Source of the DNA: Botryococcus braunii
Lineage: Eukaryota > Chlorophyta > Trebouxiophyceae
Length of the DNA: 64,000 nucleotides
Assembly (NCBI GenBank): GCA_002005505.1
Contig: KV908400.1
Location: 174,035-238,034 of the forward strand
Direction of reading: 5' to 3'
The position numbers were made by a program, and so were the translations under genes. The notes under the pieces were generated by a model. It did not search any database. It saw only the letters and a list, made by a program, of their open reading frames with translations, and was not told the DNA's origin. Positions 11,690 to 23,757 of this stretch are shown piece after piece. Positions within the stretch are counted from its first letter, which is position 1; every line of letters begins with the position of its first letter.

Positions 11690-12165
11690 GTGCTGGAAAA
11701 GTGGGGGGGGGGGGATCAAATCTGTGCTGAATTGGGGGAGGGTGGGGGGGGGGGGGATAAAATCTGTGCTGAATTGGGGGAAGGGGGGGGGGGGGGATCA
11801 AATCTGTGCTGAACAGGGGGAGGGTGGGAGGTGGATCAAATCTGTAGTGATTTGGGGGAGGGTAGGGGGGATTCAAATCTGTGCTGGATTGGGCGAGGGT
11901 TGGGGGGAATCAATTCTGTACTGAATTAAGGGAGAGTGGGGGGGGGGGGTCAAATCTGTGCTGAATTGGGGGAGGGTGGGGGTGATTAAATCTGTGCTGA
12001 ATTGGGGGAGGGTAGGGGGGGGGATCAAATCTGTGCTGAATTGGGGGAGCGTGAAGGGGGGGGGGTTTCAAATCTGTGCTGAATTGGGGGAGTTGGAAGC
12101 GGGGGGGATCAAATCTGTGTTGGATTGGGGCCGGGGGGGGGGGGATCAAACATGAGATGGAAAGG
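11690..12165. repeat. G-rich ~38-bp tandem array (ATCAAATCTGTGCTGAATTG), unit 1
   Basis: About eleven repeats of GATCAAATCTGTGCTGAATTGGGGGAGGGT with G runs of variable length between them. Copies at about 27,240-27,695 and 52,293-52,740. The plus-strand G runs (up to about 15) could form quadruplexes. Small indels between near-identical units lie mostly in these runs. Confidence 0.9.
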
Positions 12166-12246
12166 TGGGGGGACTCAATCATGGATGTATACATGCTACG
12201 TAGCCCTTGGGGTGACAAAAATAGTCCTTGGTAAAAGGATTCTCCG

Positions 12247-12280
<34 letters not shown>
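12247..12280. repeat. A34 homopolymer
   Basis: Run of 34 A (33 at 27,785-27,817, 36 at 52,839-52,874), about 85 bp after the G-rich array. It could be the tail of an old retrocopy on the plus strand, but no gene or SINE body is recognisable upstream. Confidence 0.85.
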
Positions 12281-12281
<1 letters not shown>

Positions 12282-12476
12282 ATGGTCCGAATTACCAAGT
12301 ATCACAGCTGACGCTGTCAGACATAAACTCACAGGTTGCATGTTCGGCAATCTTCACTCCTAAATGCACTTTGTATGGCCGTCCCAGACATTATCACTGG
12401 AATCATGTCGCACAAAGACGCCGGAGTCAATACATGTGTGTCATGTTGTAATGTGAGAGACAACAGATGTGTATTT

Positions 12477-12913
12477 GCCCACCGCCCATTGTACCTCCAT
12501 CTCCACCTACCTCTCGCCCACTGCCGTGCGCCCCCCCCCCCCAACAGGTCCTCTATAAGCACCGTCCCCAAGCCCACCGCCCCAAGTACCTCCTTCTCCA
12601 CCTCCCCCGCCCCCACCAAACCCTCCCCCCAGACCCCCTCCAGGCAAACCGCCTCCGCCACTTCCGCCAACCCTGGTGCGCTGCGCCCCTCCCCCCTCCA
12701 CGCCCTCCCTCCCTCCCCCCCCTATCCACCAATATTTCATACCGCCTATTCCTATATTGACCCTGACTCTAATATTCTCAGGGACCATTCGACATTTTTT
12801 GCATATAGCTTTGTTATAGCACGGGGTTGGTGAGATGGAGGACCTGGCCAGGGGGCGGGGGGGCGGCAGTGGGGGAGAGGGAGATGGAGATGGAGGTACA
12901 ATGGGCGGTGGGC
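12477..12913. repeat. Imperfect inverted repeat encoding Pro-rich peptides outward
   Basis: GCCCACCGCCCATTGTACC at 12,477 on the plus strand recurs on the minus strand at 12,913; arms are about 80 bp and roughly 80% alike, with about 270 bp between them. Read inward, each arm gives CPPPIVPPSP. The centre reads Gly-rich on the minus strand (GGGLPGGGLGGGFGGG). The peptides resemble the lectin Pro-rich tail, so this may be an inverted relic of that exon. No lectin domain is attached. Equivalents: 28,014-28,450 and 53,071-53,510. Confidence 0.5.
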
Positions 12914-13506
12914 ACGGGGGCGAGGTGGAGATGCAGATACTGGGGACGATGGGCTCGGAGGAGGTGGAGACTGCTTGCTCTGGCAGCTGTCTACCATGTG
13001 CCTGTCCAAGCAACAGCACAGGAGTCAGCCAGTACGCCCCTCAGCTCAACCATGAAGTGCTAGATCCCATGATGCCACGTAGCCAGCAGAATGTACTAGC
13101 ATCTGTACATTAGTACATACTGCCTGATTGCCACATAAGTATGGATCCCGTTTTCTGGACATGGTAAGGTTTGTTCTACGACTATAAAAATCTACGTTGG
13201 GATTGCGCTCTGACATTTATTAAACCCGAGATACAATGACATGAGTACACGTAGGTTGTCATGGTTGCAGCAGGTTGGCAATGTTTACGAATTCGAAGCT
13301 GCCTGCGATTGTTTAAACTTGAAAAATATAAAGACATACAAGAAGCCCATGTCCTGCCCTGTGCGAGCCTTGTCGTAGAAGATGTGTCCACTTCACAAGC
13401 TGTAGAGACTATGTAGTGCCTAAAGCACCAAAGAGAGAGATAAAGGCAAGTGGAGAGATGTAGCTCATTACAATATGAGTTGTATCGTTAGTTGTCGCGA
13501 CCCAGC

Positions 13507-14448
13507 GATCGCGTTCGTTACAATAACGAACGCGATCACGATGGCAACTGATCAGTTGCCATGGGCCACCCAATGCGATTGGATCATGTCCCGTGATGTG
13601 CAGCTGACACCACAGTAGTGGCATTGCTTAAACATTTGTCTCTATGGCTTTTAACATAGAACAAAACAGGTCTCTACGTGGAGTGCACTCAAGAAATCTG
13701 CATAGTCCGTTGTCAATGCAAATGATCAAAGTTGTGATAAGCCTGATTGAAATGCATCAATAGTCACAAGCCCTCCCATACGTAGGAGTACAGAAGTTGA
13801 CGTATGCAAAGTGCTAAAGTCATATCTGTAATTGCATGGACTGTTTAAACTATAGTTTAATTACTGGTGCTGGCAACCGAATGTTTTATAACTCAGGCCC
13901 ATCAAAGGCCAAGTCCCGGCATAGGTCAAATTCTTATGGTTGGGACTGTAAATGTACAGTCCAAAACATTTGCACCTGCGCAGTGTATTTGCAAAACCCA
14001 GTGCAGCTATAGCCTGGGACTCGTTACGGTAGGAGTTATACTGGTACCAGTATAACTGAACTTTCGTTGCGGTGTGTAACACAACGAATAACACAACGAT
14101 CAAGGCAATACTAATCTACCTGTTGACAAACAGCATATGTAGTACGACGGTACCAATGTACATCTACAGCAGAGTCCATATGGTGGATTTGGACCCCACT
14201 TGGTGCACCAACTTGCAATTGCAACTGGTGTTTATTAACCTGGTATCAGGTTACTATCGATGGTTGACAGATTCACACTCTACTGCGTCTGCACTACTGC
14301 ATGCATGTGCGGACGCCGAGCTGCAAACCATGTCGTTGACAAAAACCTGATGATGGACCAATATAATGTTGACACTCTTCATGCACATCCACTTCTGGCG
14401 GCCCCTTTGGGCCCAATGCGATGAGGCTTGCAGGTTTTGAATACCTGC
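13507..14448. repeat. Palindrome-dense segment, unit 1
   Basis: Ten or so short inverted repeats within ~940 bp. They include 14-bp arms with 3-nt loop at 13,507-13,537 (GATCGCGTTCGTTA half); a perfect 22-mer at 13,541-13,562; TTAAACTATAGTTTAA at 13,845-13,860; GGACTGTA/TACAGTCC at 13,943-13,962; a perfect 24-mer at 14,034-14,057; TTGGTGCACCAA at 14,200-14,211; TTGCAATTGCAA at 14,213-14,224; TAACCTG/CAGGTTA at 14,236-14,253; and GCAGGT/ACCTGC at 14,430-14,448. No gene recognised. Confidence 0.75.
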
Positions 14449-14629
14449 TATTTGACAGATGAAAACCATCAGATTGGTATGTACTGTACATTAAAGGATA
14501 CGCCCCTTTGGTGCCCCGTACGTTTCTTCCTGATGCAGAGGGGTTTCTTATCTCGGCTGTGGTTTGCATGCAGAAATCGGGAAAGTTGCATAACTCGCAC
14601 ACCCACGGGACGCCATAAATCGGGGGTAG

Positions 14630-14950
14630 CTACAGTAAGAACAGGTGCATGAACCTAGGAGCCGTGGGAACCCTAGCTACAGTAAGAACAGGTGCATGAA
14701 CCTAGGAGCCGTGGGAACCCTAGCTACAGTAAGAACAGGTGCATGAACCTAGGAGCCGTGGGAACCCTAGCTACAGTAAGAACAGGTGCATGAACCTAGG
14801 AGCCGTGGGAACCCTAGCTACAGTAAGAACAGGTGCATGAACCTAGGAGCCGTGGGAACCCTAGCTACAGTAAGAACAGGTGCATGAACCTAGGAGCCGT
14901 GGGAACCCTAGCTACAGTAAGAACAGGTGCATGAAGCTAGGACCCATTGA
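14630..14950. repeat. 47-bp tandem array, 7 copies, unit 1
   Basis: Seven copies (last one partial) of a 47-bp unit beginning CTACAGTAAGAACAGGTGCA and containing CTAGGAGCCGTGGGAACC. Internal copies are identical to one another. Unit 2 has the same at 30,167-30,487. The following 470 bp up to the Cys/Leu-rich exon show no gene. Confidence 0.95.
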
Positions 14951-15418
14951 CTCATCAAAAGTTTATCTCGACTGATATTGGGGCAAACTCTGGACAAAGC
15001 AGCTGCATAAAACCATCAAAGTAGGCATGAAGCCCAGCCTTCTGGGCCCACAGCTTACAAATCAAGCCCAAAGATATAACAACTCATTCCAAGCCAACAA
15101 CGAGCCGCAAGCTCGCAATTGCACAACCGACCTTGAGCAGTGAGCCCACCACAAGCCCAACTAGTCATCACGCCCAGGCCAAAATGCCGATGCAGAACAT
15201 ATTATCTGCACTGAATCCCCACACAAGCCTGCACAGTCAAGCCTCTGCAGGCATGCGCAACTGCCCGCCCAGGAAGAAGACCGTCTCCGTCTGTAGTCCA
15301 CTCACGTGCACCCATGTGGCCCACCCATGTGGGAGGCTCCACAACCCAAGTCTCTTTGAATAAAGAGCGCTACAAAGTCTGTTGTGTAGAGGATCCCTTC
15401 TGGGAAACCAAGAGGCCC
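14951..15418. other. 3' flank of the Cys/Leu-rich exon, no feature seen
   Basis: About 470 bp between the 47-bp array and the exon stop. Holds an AATAAA-like plus-strand motif (GAATAAAGAG at 15,358) but no gene. Equivalents: 30,488-30,955 and 55,641-56,109. Confidence 0.4.
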
Positions 15419-16197
15419 TCATGTGCAGGAGCCAGTGGAGATGTAGGTGCACAGGGAGCTCCAGGACCGGATCTGGCCGCATGGCACGTTCAAGCAGGGT
15501 CTAGTGGCATTGCCACCGTCAGGGCGTTGGTTAATTGAACCGCAGCGCGCATACGTGGCCAGTGCCGACACATTGGTGAGCGTAGATCCGCTGCCAGTGA
15601 AGGAAACAAAGCATTCCCCCGGCGTACCGATGCCGTCCGCCAACCGCCCGAGCCCGGCAAGGCTTTGGAGACCACCGAGTTCATTTCCAGTGATACCGTA
15701 TCCTGCGCACACGAGGCTTTGAAGGAACTCCAAGTTTGGGAGTTGCGCACCATACCAATAATAAAACCTCAGTCCATAGGTCATCAGTAGCTTGGCCAGG
15801 CCAGTGCCTGGCAGCACAGGGCCGCCGCCTCTGAAATCCATATGTGTCACAACCTCCAGCTTGGGAAAAATATCGATTGCCCATGGAGCAGACGCATCGT
15901 AGTAGAGTGCCAGGCCTCGCAGGATAGTCTGAACATTCTGGAGGCCCATGGCTTCTAGATGTCCGGCTACGTATGGAGCATTTTGCTCAGCACTGTACGT
16001 CATGATGACCGATAACGTCATGTTCACAGACCCGCATTCTGGGTAAGGGAAGATATTGTGGCAACTGCAATCTCCATCGGGGCAACTGCCGGAAGAGCAG
16101 GAGGGGGCGTTCCATTCGCAGAGTTCCATGCGACACGATCCAACTCCATCATAACCAATCCAAATGAGCATGTGTGCCCAGACGGGCGACCAACACA
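15419..16197 (-). CDS. Cys/Leu-rich secreted-type protein, terminal exon, unit 2
   Basis: Open minus-strand exon of about 259 codons ending in TGA at 15,419. The N-terminal part is cysteine-rich (CRMELCEW, then SGSCPDGDCSC, then PECG). It is followed by leucine-rich segments of the type LPNLEFLQSL, LGGLQSLAGLG and STLTNVSALA, which resemble the right-handed beta-helix Receptor-L/LRR fold; this fold is inferred by eye. Several N-x-S/T sites fit an extracellular protein. I place the exon start after the acceptor TCTTCTTGCAG. The same frame extends to an ATG at 16,237 with a hydrophobic stretch that could serve as a signal peptide, but that ATG and frame are not conserved in unit 1. The lectin gene lies about 1.5 kb upstream on the same strand, so both could belong to one multi-exon gene. 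Confidence 0.6.
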
Positions 16198-17429
16198 CTG
16201 CAAGAAGACCCCACAATGCACCCGTCAATTCGATCATCTCGAGGAACCTTGCATGCCGTGTTGAATTGGCCCTGGCTCTTACATTTATCTGCAAAGATCC
16301 ACGAGGCCATTTGCACAGTGTGGGAATGGTCCCGCCGTCCCATCTCTGTTGCAACGCCTTCTGTTTGGTTCCTGGTGACAGGGTAACGTCCGGGTATTGT
16401 AGGAAGGTCCCTTGTAGTCAGTGGCCAGCAAAGATGCGCGTCGGTCCGTTGTAAGCCAGGTACCCTGCTGATGGTGCTTGTGCACGAGAGGCAAACTCCA
16501 TGAATTGCAAGGCAGAGAGGTACCCAAGTGCGAGAGCACCAAGGCAGCACAACATACTTGAGCTTGCAAGTGTGACAGATCAAGACCACACGCGCATGAC
16601 AGGTCAGCACGGGATCCTCCTGACAGATCAGCAGAAGAGCCTCGTGACAGGTGAGCACGAGACCCTCGTGGCAGCACAAGACTCGCGTGGCAGCTAAGCC
16701 AAAGACCTTTGTGAATATACAATGTCAAACAAGAAACCTCGTGACAGGTGAGCACAATTCTCAAAGGGCCCTCAACAGCAGGAACAGCAACTGCACTTAC
16801 AAGGGGACGCTGGGGCTGGCAGCGGAGTGTTGGGGCACTCATCCACCATTATTGTCGGCGGGGGCGGCGGGGGCCTCGGCACCTACCCATACCCCCCAGC
16901 TATTGCAGTGAGACACCAAGATGCTGCGTTGCAGGAGGGGGGGGGGGCTGGGAGGTTAAAGTTTGAGTTGGAGGCCCGACATCAAGGTTTTGCCAACTTG
17001 TTGCAAGAATGCGGAGGGAGCTGCTGACTGCCGAGCCGGGGTTGATTTTGCAAGATTGCATTCTCATCAGCGAGCAATGAGTACCCCAAGCAGGAGCTCC
17101 GTAACTGTCTTAGGGAGGATGTGCCATGCTCCGACAGCAGCCTGGTGCCAAAAAAACTCCGGAAACAGAGAAAACAATACATTTATGCAGTAACTTTGAA
17201 GAGTGACGACCCGAAAGTGGAGAATGAGGAGCGGGAATAGGGAAAAAACCACTACCAAGCTTTAAAAACTTTGGCTGAGCAGAAGTAGCATCAAGTCCTG
17301 CCGAAGTCACAATTACTGATCTGCTGAGATGTGTGGCAGCGATCATGCAAGGGACGTGGAGTGGAACATGGAGCATTGTGCCCTGTGGGAGGAGATGAGC
17401 GAGATGAGGGTAGGGCGCGGTGGGGGAGA

Positions 17430-17700
<271 letters not shown>

Positions 17701-17704
17701 AGGA

Positions 17705-18950
17705 GAGGGACGGGAGAGGGGGTGGGGTGGGGGGCACCGGGGGGGCAGGCGGGGCGGAGGCGGAGGCGGAGGTGGCCTGCGCGGAGGGGAATTGGGGGGA
17801 GGGGACCGTGGAGGCGAGGGGCTTGGTGGAGGCCGCGGGGGAGGTGGAGGCCGCGGGCTTGGAGGGGCGGGCGCGGGGGAGGTGGAGGCCGCGGGCTTGG
17901 AGGGGGCGGGCGCGAGGGAGATGGAGGCCGCGGGATTGGAGGCTGTGGCGCGGGGGAGGTGGAGAGGGATATGCTGGGGTTGGTGGGCGTGGGGGAGGTG
18001 GGCGTGGCGGTGATGGGGTGGCGGTGGCGGTGATGGGGGTGGCGGTGGGCTCGGAATGTCGGTCCAGAAGCCAATGGCAGTGAGGGCCACCAAATCCTGC
18101 GAGGAGAGTCCTGCAAACGAGAAGATTCTTCCTGTGAAGGAGAACTGGCTCCCTCCAGGGGTACTGGCCCCGTAGGGACCCAGGGTGCGGCCAAAGCTGG
18201 TCACGAAGGTCAGCTGTTGGAGAACCTGGTCAAAGAAGCCGGAGGCTCCCACCAGCTCCTCCCCCGCCTGCAGTCGCACCTCCACAGAAGGGGCCCGCCC
18301 CAATGGAAAGCCCCGCACTGCTCCCTCCCTCGATGAGTACAGCGCCTGCCAGCACAGCTATAGCATTTCAAAAAAGAGATCCCCCAGTGTCTACTCGTCA
18401 TCTAGACCTGTTCTGCACGATGAACTGTGGTGTATTTGTGGAAGACATTCATTTGTTCACTTTTCCAAAGAGGGGGGAGGGGTGGGTTTGCTACCAAACG
18501 TAGTAGATACATGCCGCAGCACACAAATGTTAGCCAAGGCGTGAACAGACCTGTTGACTACAAGAGACATGACCCCCACACTGACCAGTTCCTACAACGT
18601 AATGCCCACACAGGCTCCCACAATTATGGCACATAAGGTCCAGCTTTGGACACTGGTGTTTAAACTGACTTAAAGGAGCCATGTGTATGATGGGGTGCCA
18701 ATCATAATCACTGTGCACATGGAGCAAATTACAACAAAAGGCTGACAAGATTTACTGAGGGTTCAAAGAGCAATGGGTTAGAGGAAAATGTGATGTGCAG
18801 GAACTTTAAACATTTGTGGGCCAGTACACCAAGAATGTGTGGGGCAGTACACCAACCCATTCAGCACAAGCAACAAATCGGTCTTAAACTCTGGCACGCG
18901 TGAGACGGCCCGGACAGATAGATTTAAAGCACTATGGGAAAGGTGAAAGA

Positions 18951-18999
<49 letters not shown>

Positions 19000-19525
19000 C
19001 ATTTGTCTCCCTGCTTTAGTAGTATCTTTGGGCAAGGAAAAGAAACAACGACCAACCCCCTTCCTTTTCAGAAGGGAAGAGGAAGGATCTTCCCTTTGCC
19101 ATCATGTTCGTCCCAGTCTCTTGAGAATGAAGTTGAAGCAGGAAAAGAAAGGCGAAAGAACGGAAGAGATGGGGAAGGGTCTTGCTCTTCAACACCCTTT
19201 TGATCTCAATCTTCCCAAGGAGGAGGGCTATACAGATCTGGGTGTATACATGCGAGGACAATGAAGGAGGGGAGAGTCCACCATTTCTGCTACATGTTAG
19301 CAGAAGTATTAGTGAAACTGATGAAGTAATACATGGCTGGAGAGCAGAGGCTGGAGAAAGGATCTTGTGGTCATGGTGGGTGTTTCTTGAGGAAAGTGGG
19401 TGGCTACGCACCTGAAAGCCCATAATGACGGGGGTGGACGAAATAGAGGAAGTGCTGTCCATGCATCCCCCAACCCACAATCGCACTCCCGATATGGCTG
19501 GCCAAAGCACACCAACCCCATGCTC
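17705..19525 (-). CDS. Jacalin-like lectin with Ser-Pro-rich tail, unit 2
   Basis: Same two-exon layout as unit 1: upstream exon about 19,525-19,412 with donor CAG|GTGCGT, and lectin exon from 18,355 downward with the proline tail from about 18,057. The lectin exon differs from unit 1 at only about three bases (one residue, SQDLV for SQDLL), while the intron differs heavily. In the upstream exon one Ser becomes Ile. The proline tail is shorter than in unit 1 and uses a different frame after about 15 codons because of indels in the GGTGGCGGTGATGG-type repeat. Confidence 0.65.
18957..18994. repeat. TA microsatellite inside the lectin intron, unit 2
   Basis: About 18 TA dinucleotides. The same tract is at 34,498-34,535 in unit 3. 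Unit 1 has only a short TATATACATATAC at this place (about 3,499-3,511), so the tract expanded on the lineage leading to units 2 and 3. Confidence 0.9.
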
Positions 19526-22500
19526 TTAGCATATCATTGCTGACAAATCAAGAACCAGCTGTCAACTTTGAAAATGGTGCAGTGTCCTGCCAACCAAGTT
19601 TCCGACTGATGTGGCTCAGAGTCTCCATTGCCTGTTAGCGGCGCACAGCATGAATGGTTACTGCTTCAAGCCTTGGCGCATAGCAATATTGCTTACTGCT
19701 TCAAGAATTGGCGCATAGCAATATTGGTTACTGCTTCATCTTTTCTTCCACTGCCTTCAGGTTGGTATGGGTTTGAATAGTTCATCCTCCCTCCACACTT
19801 CCGTCACTATGATGTATGTACACGTAGTGGCAGGACGAGTTCCTCTCATATACGGCTCCATCGTCATGAACAAGGTTTGATACATCCTGTAGTGCCAGTG
19901 CCACACTACATGAAGTGTTCCTTATAAATCACTGATCAATCAGGTGGAGAGGGTCCCTATCCATGACTGTGACATTTCTTGGCAATCAGCACAGGCGCTG
20001 GCAGGCTGGGGTTTTCATAATCCTTTCAGAGTAAGTTGTGCAGCGTAAGTTGAGGCAATGAAGATGAAAGGATTCCTGGAGATCCGGGAGTCCTAAGAGA
20101 AAGGTGTTGTGCCCAGCCCTGGTTCGAGGCAGAAGACGACCGTTTGGACAATGAGCTGGAAAGCACTAATCGCATTAATATTTGGACAGGCAGGGAAGGC
20201 ATCAATGTTAGGACAGGCTGGAAGGTACTAGGAAGAGGTTTGAAACAGCAAATCGGATTCCAGGTTGGAGAGACGGTTGCTGCGGAACACTTGATGGTTC
20301 AAAAAGGAAGAGAAGAGAATTTGTACAGCAGCTTGATGGTACCGGCTAGAAGACAGGGTTCTGGTGCAGTTCGATGGTCCCAAGAGAAGAGAGGTTATCC
20401 AGCAGTTCGATGGTTCCATTCAGGAGAGAGGGTTTGCAGCGGTTCGATGCTTCCAAGTAGAAGAAAGGGCTTGCAGCCGTGTAATGGAGCCCAGCAGTGC
20501 CTGCCAAAAAAAAGCCTGAAGCATCCCCCCTCCACCTCCCCCCCCCCCCCAAAAAAAAAGAAGAAAAACAAAAGGGGGTCAAGGTGCCCTAATGAGGGCC
20601 CTGGCATCCCAGCTTGGACCCTCATCCATGCACCTCAAACTACAAGGGAGGTTTTGAAGCAGTGAACTGGTTCGAGCTAGAAGCCAAGCTTCTCAATTTC
20701 CGAAATCGCGACGTCATCCACGGCAATGACAGACCAGGAGCCGCACCAGTTCTCCCAGCATCCCGGGAAATGACAGAGTACGGGCCTCACCATCCAAGTA
20801 AATCCACCATTGATATCCCAGGAAACGACAGAGGAGGGGCCTCACCCATTCAAAGCATGAGACCGCCACTGACATCCCAGGTAATCACTTTCAGGGCCCC
20901 ACCAAAACCAAGTCGTGCTATCATCCCAGCCAATCATGACTAGGGCCCCACCATCCAAAGGAAAACCACCATTGTTATTCCAGGCAACGACAGACCAGGG
21001 GCCTCACCACCTCAAGTCGTGCCATCATTTTATATTCCAGGCAATGACAGAATAGGAGCGCAAGGAGCGCCACTGTCCCAGGCAATGACAGAAGAGGGCC
21101 CCACCATCCCAAGTCGCGCCATCATCCCAGGCAATCACAGTTCCCCCGAGGCGGCCGTACAGGGGAGACAGTGAACTGCTTTCATTTGCAGGCGGAAGCG
21201 GCTTCCGGGGCAGCTGCATCCGCGATGGGCCTGCCGCATTCCAGCTCCCCTCTGAAACCCTCTGAGAACAGACCAAGGCAGTGCCAGGGTTGTGGGTTAT
21301 ACTCTACTGCAGAGTTTCAGGCTCAGATTTGAGCTCCTATACAGCATCATCTAATACGCAAGGCAAGGGAGCCCAGCCACTGACATCCTCCTAAATATGC
21401 CTGTTGTTTTCACCTGCAGAATTTGACAGGCCGCCGTATTCACTTTTGCCCGGGGCGCTAGGGTCAGTTTTGAGGATGCCGCTGGTTGTCAAATCCTGTA
21501 CCGCAGCGGGATCTGCTTGCATCAGCTGCCGCCCCTCATGTTCCTATCCAAGCCGCACCATAGCTTGAACACATGAGTCCACAAATTCAGTCAAGATGTG
21601 CATGAGATTCGAAGGTTGCTTAGTACCCAGACGAGTGTGCGTATACGAGCAACATACCAGTATGCAGTAAAATACTGTACATGCCACATGAGGGATAATG
21701 TACCAGCCCATTCCTGGAAAGGTCAGATGCAGTTGTTTGGGATGTAAACATTGAAAAGCCACCACCATTTGATGTTTGAAGCAGATTTAAGTGTATGTTG
21801 CATGCGTGTAACATTGGGTCCCTGTCCGGTAAGGAAACCAAATTTTAGACATGAGTTTTGGACAAACTTGGGTTAACTGCTATGGAGTTGCATGGGTTCA
21901 TGAGCCACCAGTCCTCACACATCTGAGAACTAGCAAACCATAGTGGTGTTTCATAGAATCTGAAGAAAGGTTAGTCATGTGAGAGCTGCAGAGCTTCAGA
22001 TACCCCTTGTTGCAAGTCCAATTTGATCATGATCTATTGGGTTGTAGCTGGCCAACTTGAACTCGGTTTGGGCCTACCACTAGTCCAAAAATACTAGTGC
22101 ATGGGCTTTATCTGTCCGTGTGACATTATCAACGGGCACCCTGATGCTTCTACTGTTACCAGCTTGGTAGTCGGATCTTTTCAAGACATCCGACTACTAT
22201 CTGTTTTCTCATCCAGCAAATTTGTTTTCTCATCCTCAAAATGGTTTCCTCCAAAGTTGGAGTTCTGGTTAACACATGTTACTACTCCATGTGTCACTGC
22301 CAATACCTAGAGTTTTTAACAAGGGCCAGTGGCATGCGTACAATTCCATTGCAAAATTGAATGCAGCAGGCTGGCCATTAATGAAACTGGGATTGTTCCA
22401 GGATATAGCAATCCTGGCACCCGCTGTACAATCTATGTCATGACCTAATCACGACAGTTGGCTCCCAACCATGGGCTGCAGCACAAGGTTCATTCCAGGG

Positions 22501-23666
22501 TACCATTTCTAAGAGACCAATGGTCAAGTATAGTTCGTACTTAGCAACTAGTTCAAATGACACATATTTGTCATCGTAAGGGGCATGTACGTGAAGTGTA
22601 TAGCATTAACAATGTATGCACAGTTCTTAAAACGAAAATCGGTGACGTCAATTAAAAATGGCAGCCAAAGCTTCTTCCGGTGAATACAAGATTTTAACAG
22701 CGAAAAGCTTGACGCGCTGACCTTCAAGAACGACCTAGAGGCTAGGGTAGAGGCTCCTCACCAAGAAAGGACTTGCTGAGGAAGGACTCGGGCCCATGGT
22801 CATTCCAGTGGGAAGCGTGAAAGCAAGGAAAACTGCCAAGCTAGATACCAAACTTAAACGTGCCCGCTTTGGACTCGTGAGGTGTGTCATTTTCCCGCCT
22901 CGGCGATAACTGCAACACTTCCGCCCACAGCAAATAAGTATTTGGCGCATTCTACTAATCTACTCGTAACATTGATCATCTGGACTGATGTCCAGTTCTC
23001 ATTTTTATCGGGGACAAGCAAACGGTTTGATATACTCTCAAACGGGTTGCCCGGGCACTACGACTCGAACTGAACTTGGGCTCGAGTGTGAAGGGTCAAA
23101 CGGGAGTGATTCAGAATTAATATGCAGTAAACACGCGCGATATCCCGTGGAAATTTGTGATGGGAGACATTGAGGTGGATGTCTTTCCGTCTAAAATCCA
23201 ACCAGCGTAAGATCCAACCATTCCGTTATCAGAACTGCGTTTGTTCTAGTACAGTATTGCAAACAATGTTAATCAAGGAGATTACTTCAAATCGGGGTGC
23301 ACCTCGGGTTGTTACGCACAACCCTTCCCAGATCTGGATCTATGTGTAGCCACATAAGAATTTGTGTGTCCACATCATTCACAAGCCAAAGGAACACAGC
23401 AGCAAGATGTCGTCATAAGTGCTATATTCAAGTGAAGTTTTTCTGCCCCAGTACAGTAGCCGCGGCGATGGATTAATGCAGAGCAGTCTGGCCTTCCCCG
23501 CCAATTTTGAATATCGATCACATGGCTGGGTCACCGCACGTGGCTGCTTTCAGATGCTATCGAAGCTGTCGCACCGTGCACTCAAATGCCCGGCCATGTT
23601 TGGCCGTTAGGGGACTCAAGAGCAATGGAGGCCCCTGAGGTCTTCCGCACAAAACTACCTCAGCTG

Positions 23667-23757
23667 AAATTGACTGACTAGGACTCATCTATTGTAGTAG
23701 AAGGGTCATCTGCAGATTCCGTTCTACTACAATAGATGAGTCCTAGTCAGTCAATTT
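23667..23757. repeat. Perfect hairpin, unit 2
   Basis: Copy of the 8,128-8,218 inverted repeat with both arms still exactly complementary. Confidence 0.9.

Noticed and set aside
14630..14950. CRISPR-like look of the 47-bp array
   Set aside because: The repeats are contiguous with no unique spacers, and the genome is eukaryotic.
16198..16237. ATG at 16,237 with a hydrophobic stretch as start and signal peptide of the Cys/Leu-rich protein
   Set aside because: Not the preferred start: unit 1 has ACG and a 1-nt deletion here, while the frame after the acceptor at 16,198-16,207 is kept. It remains possible in units 2-4.
16285..16842. 185-codon minus-strand frame with RADLSGGS repeats (also at 31,822-32,379 and, shorter, at 423-830)
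   Set aside because: It follows from the 24-bp minisatellite, and frame continuity is not kept between units 1, 2 and 4.
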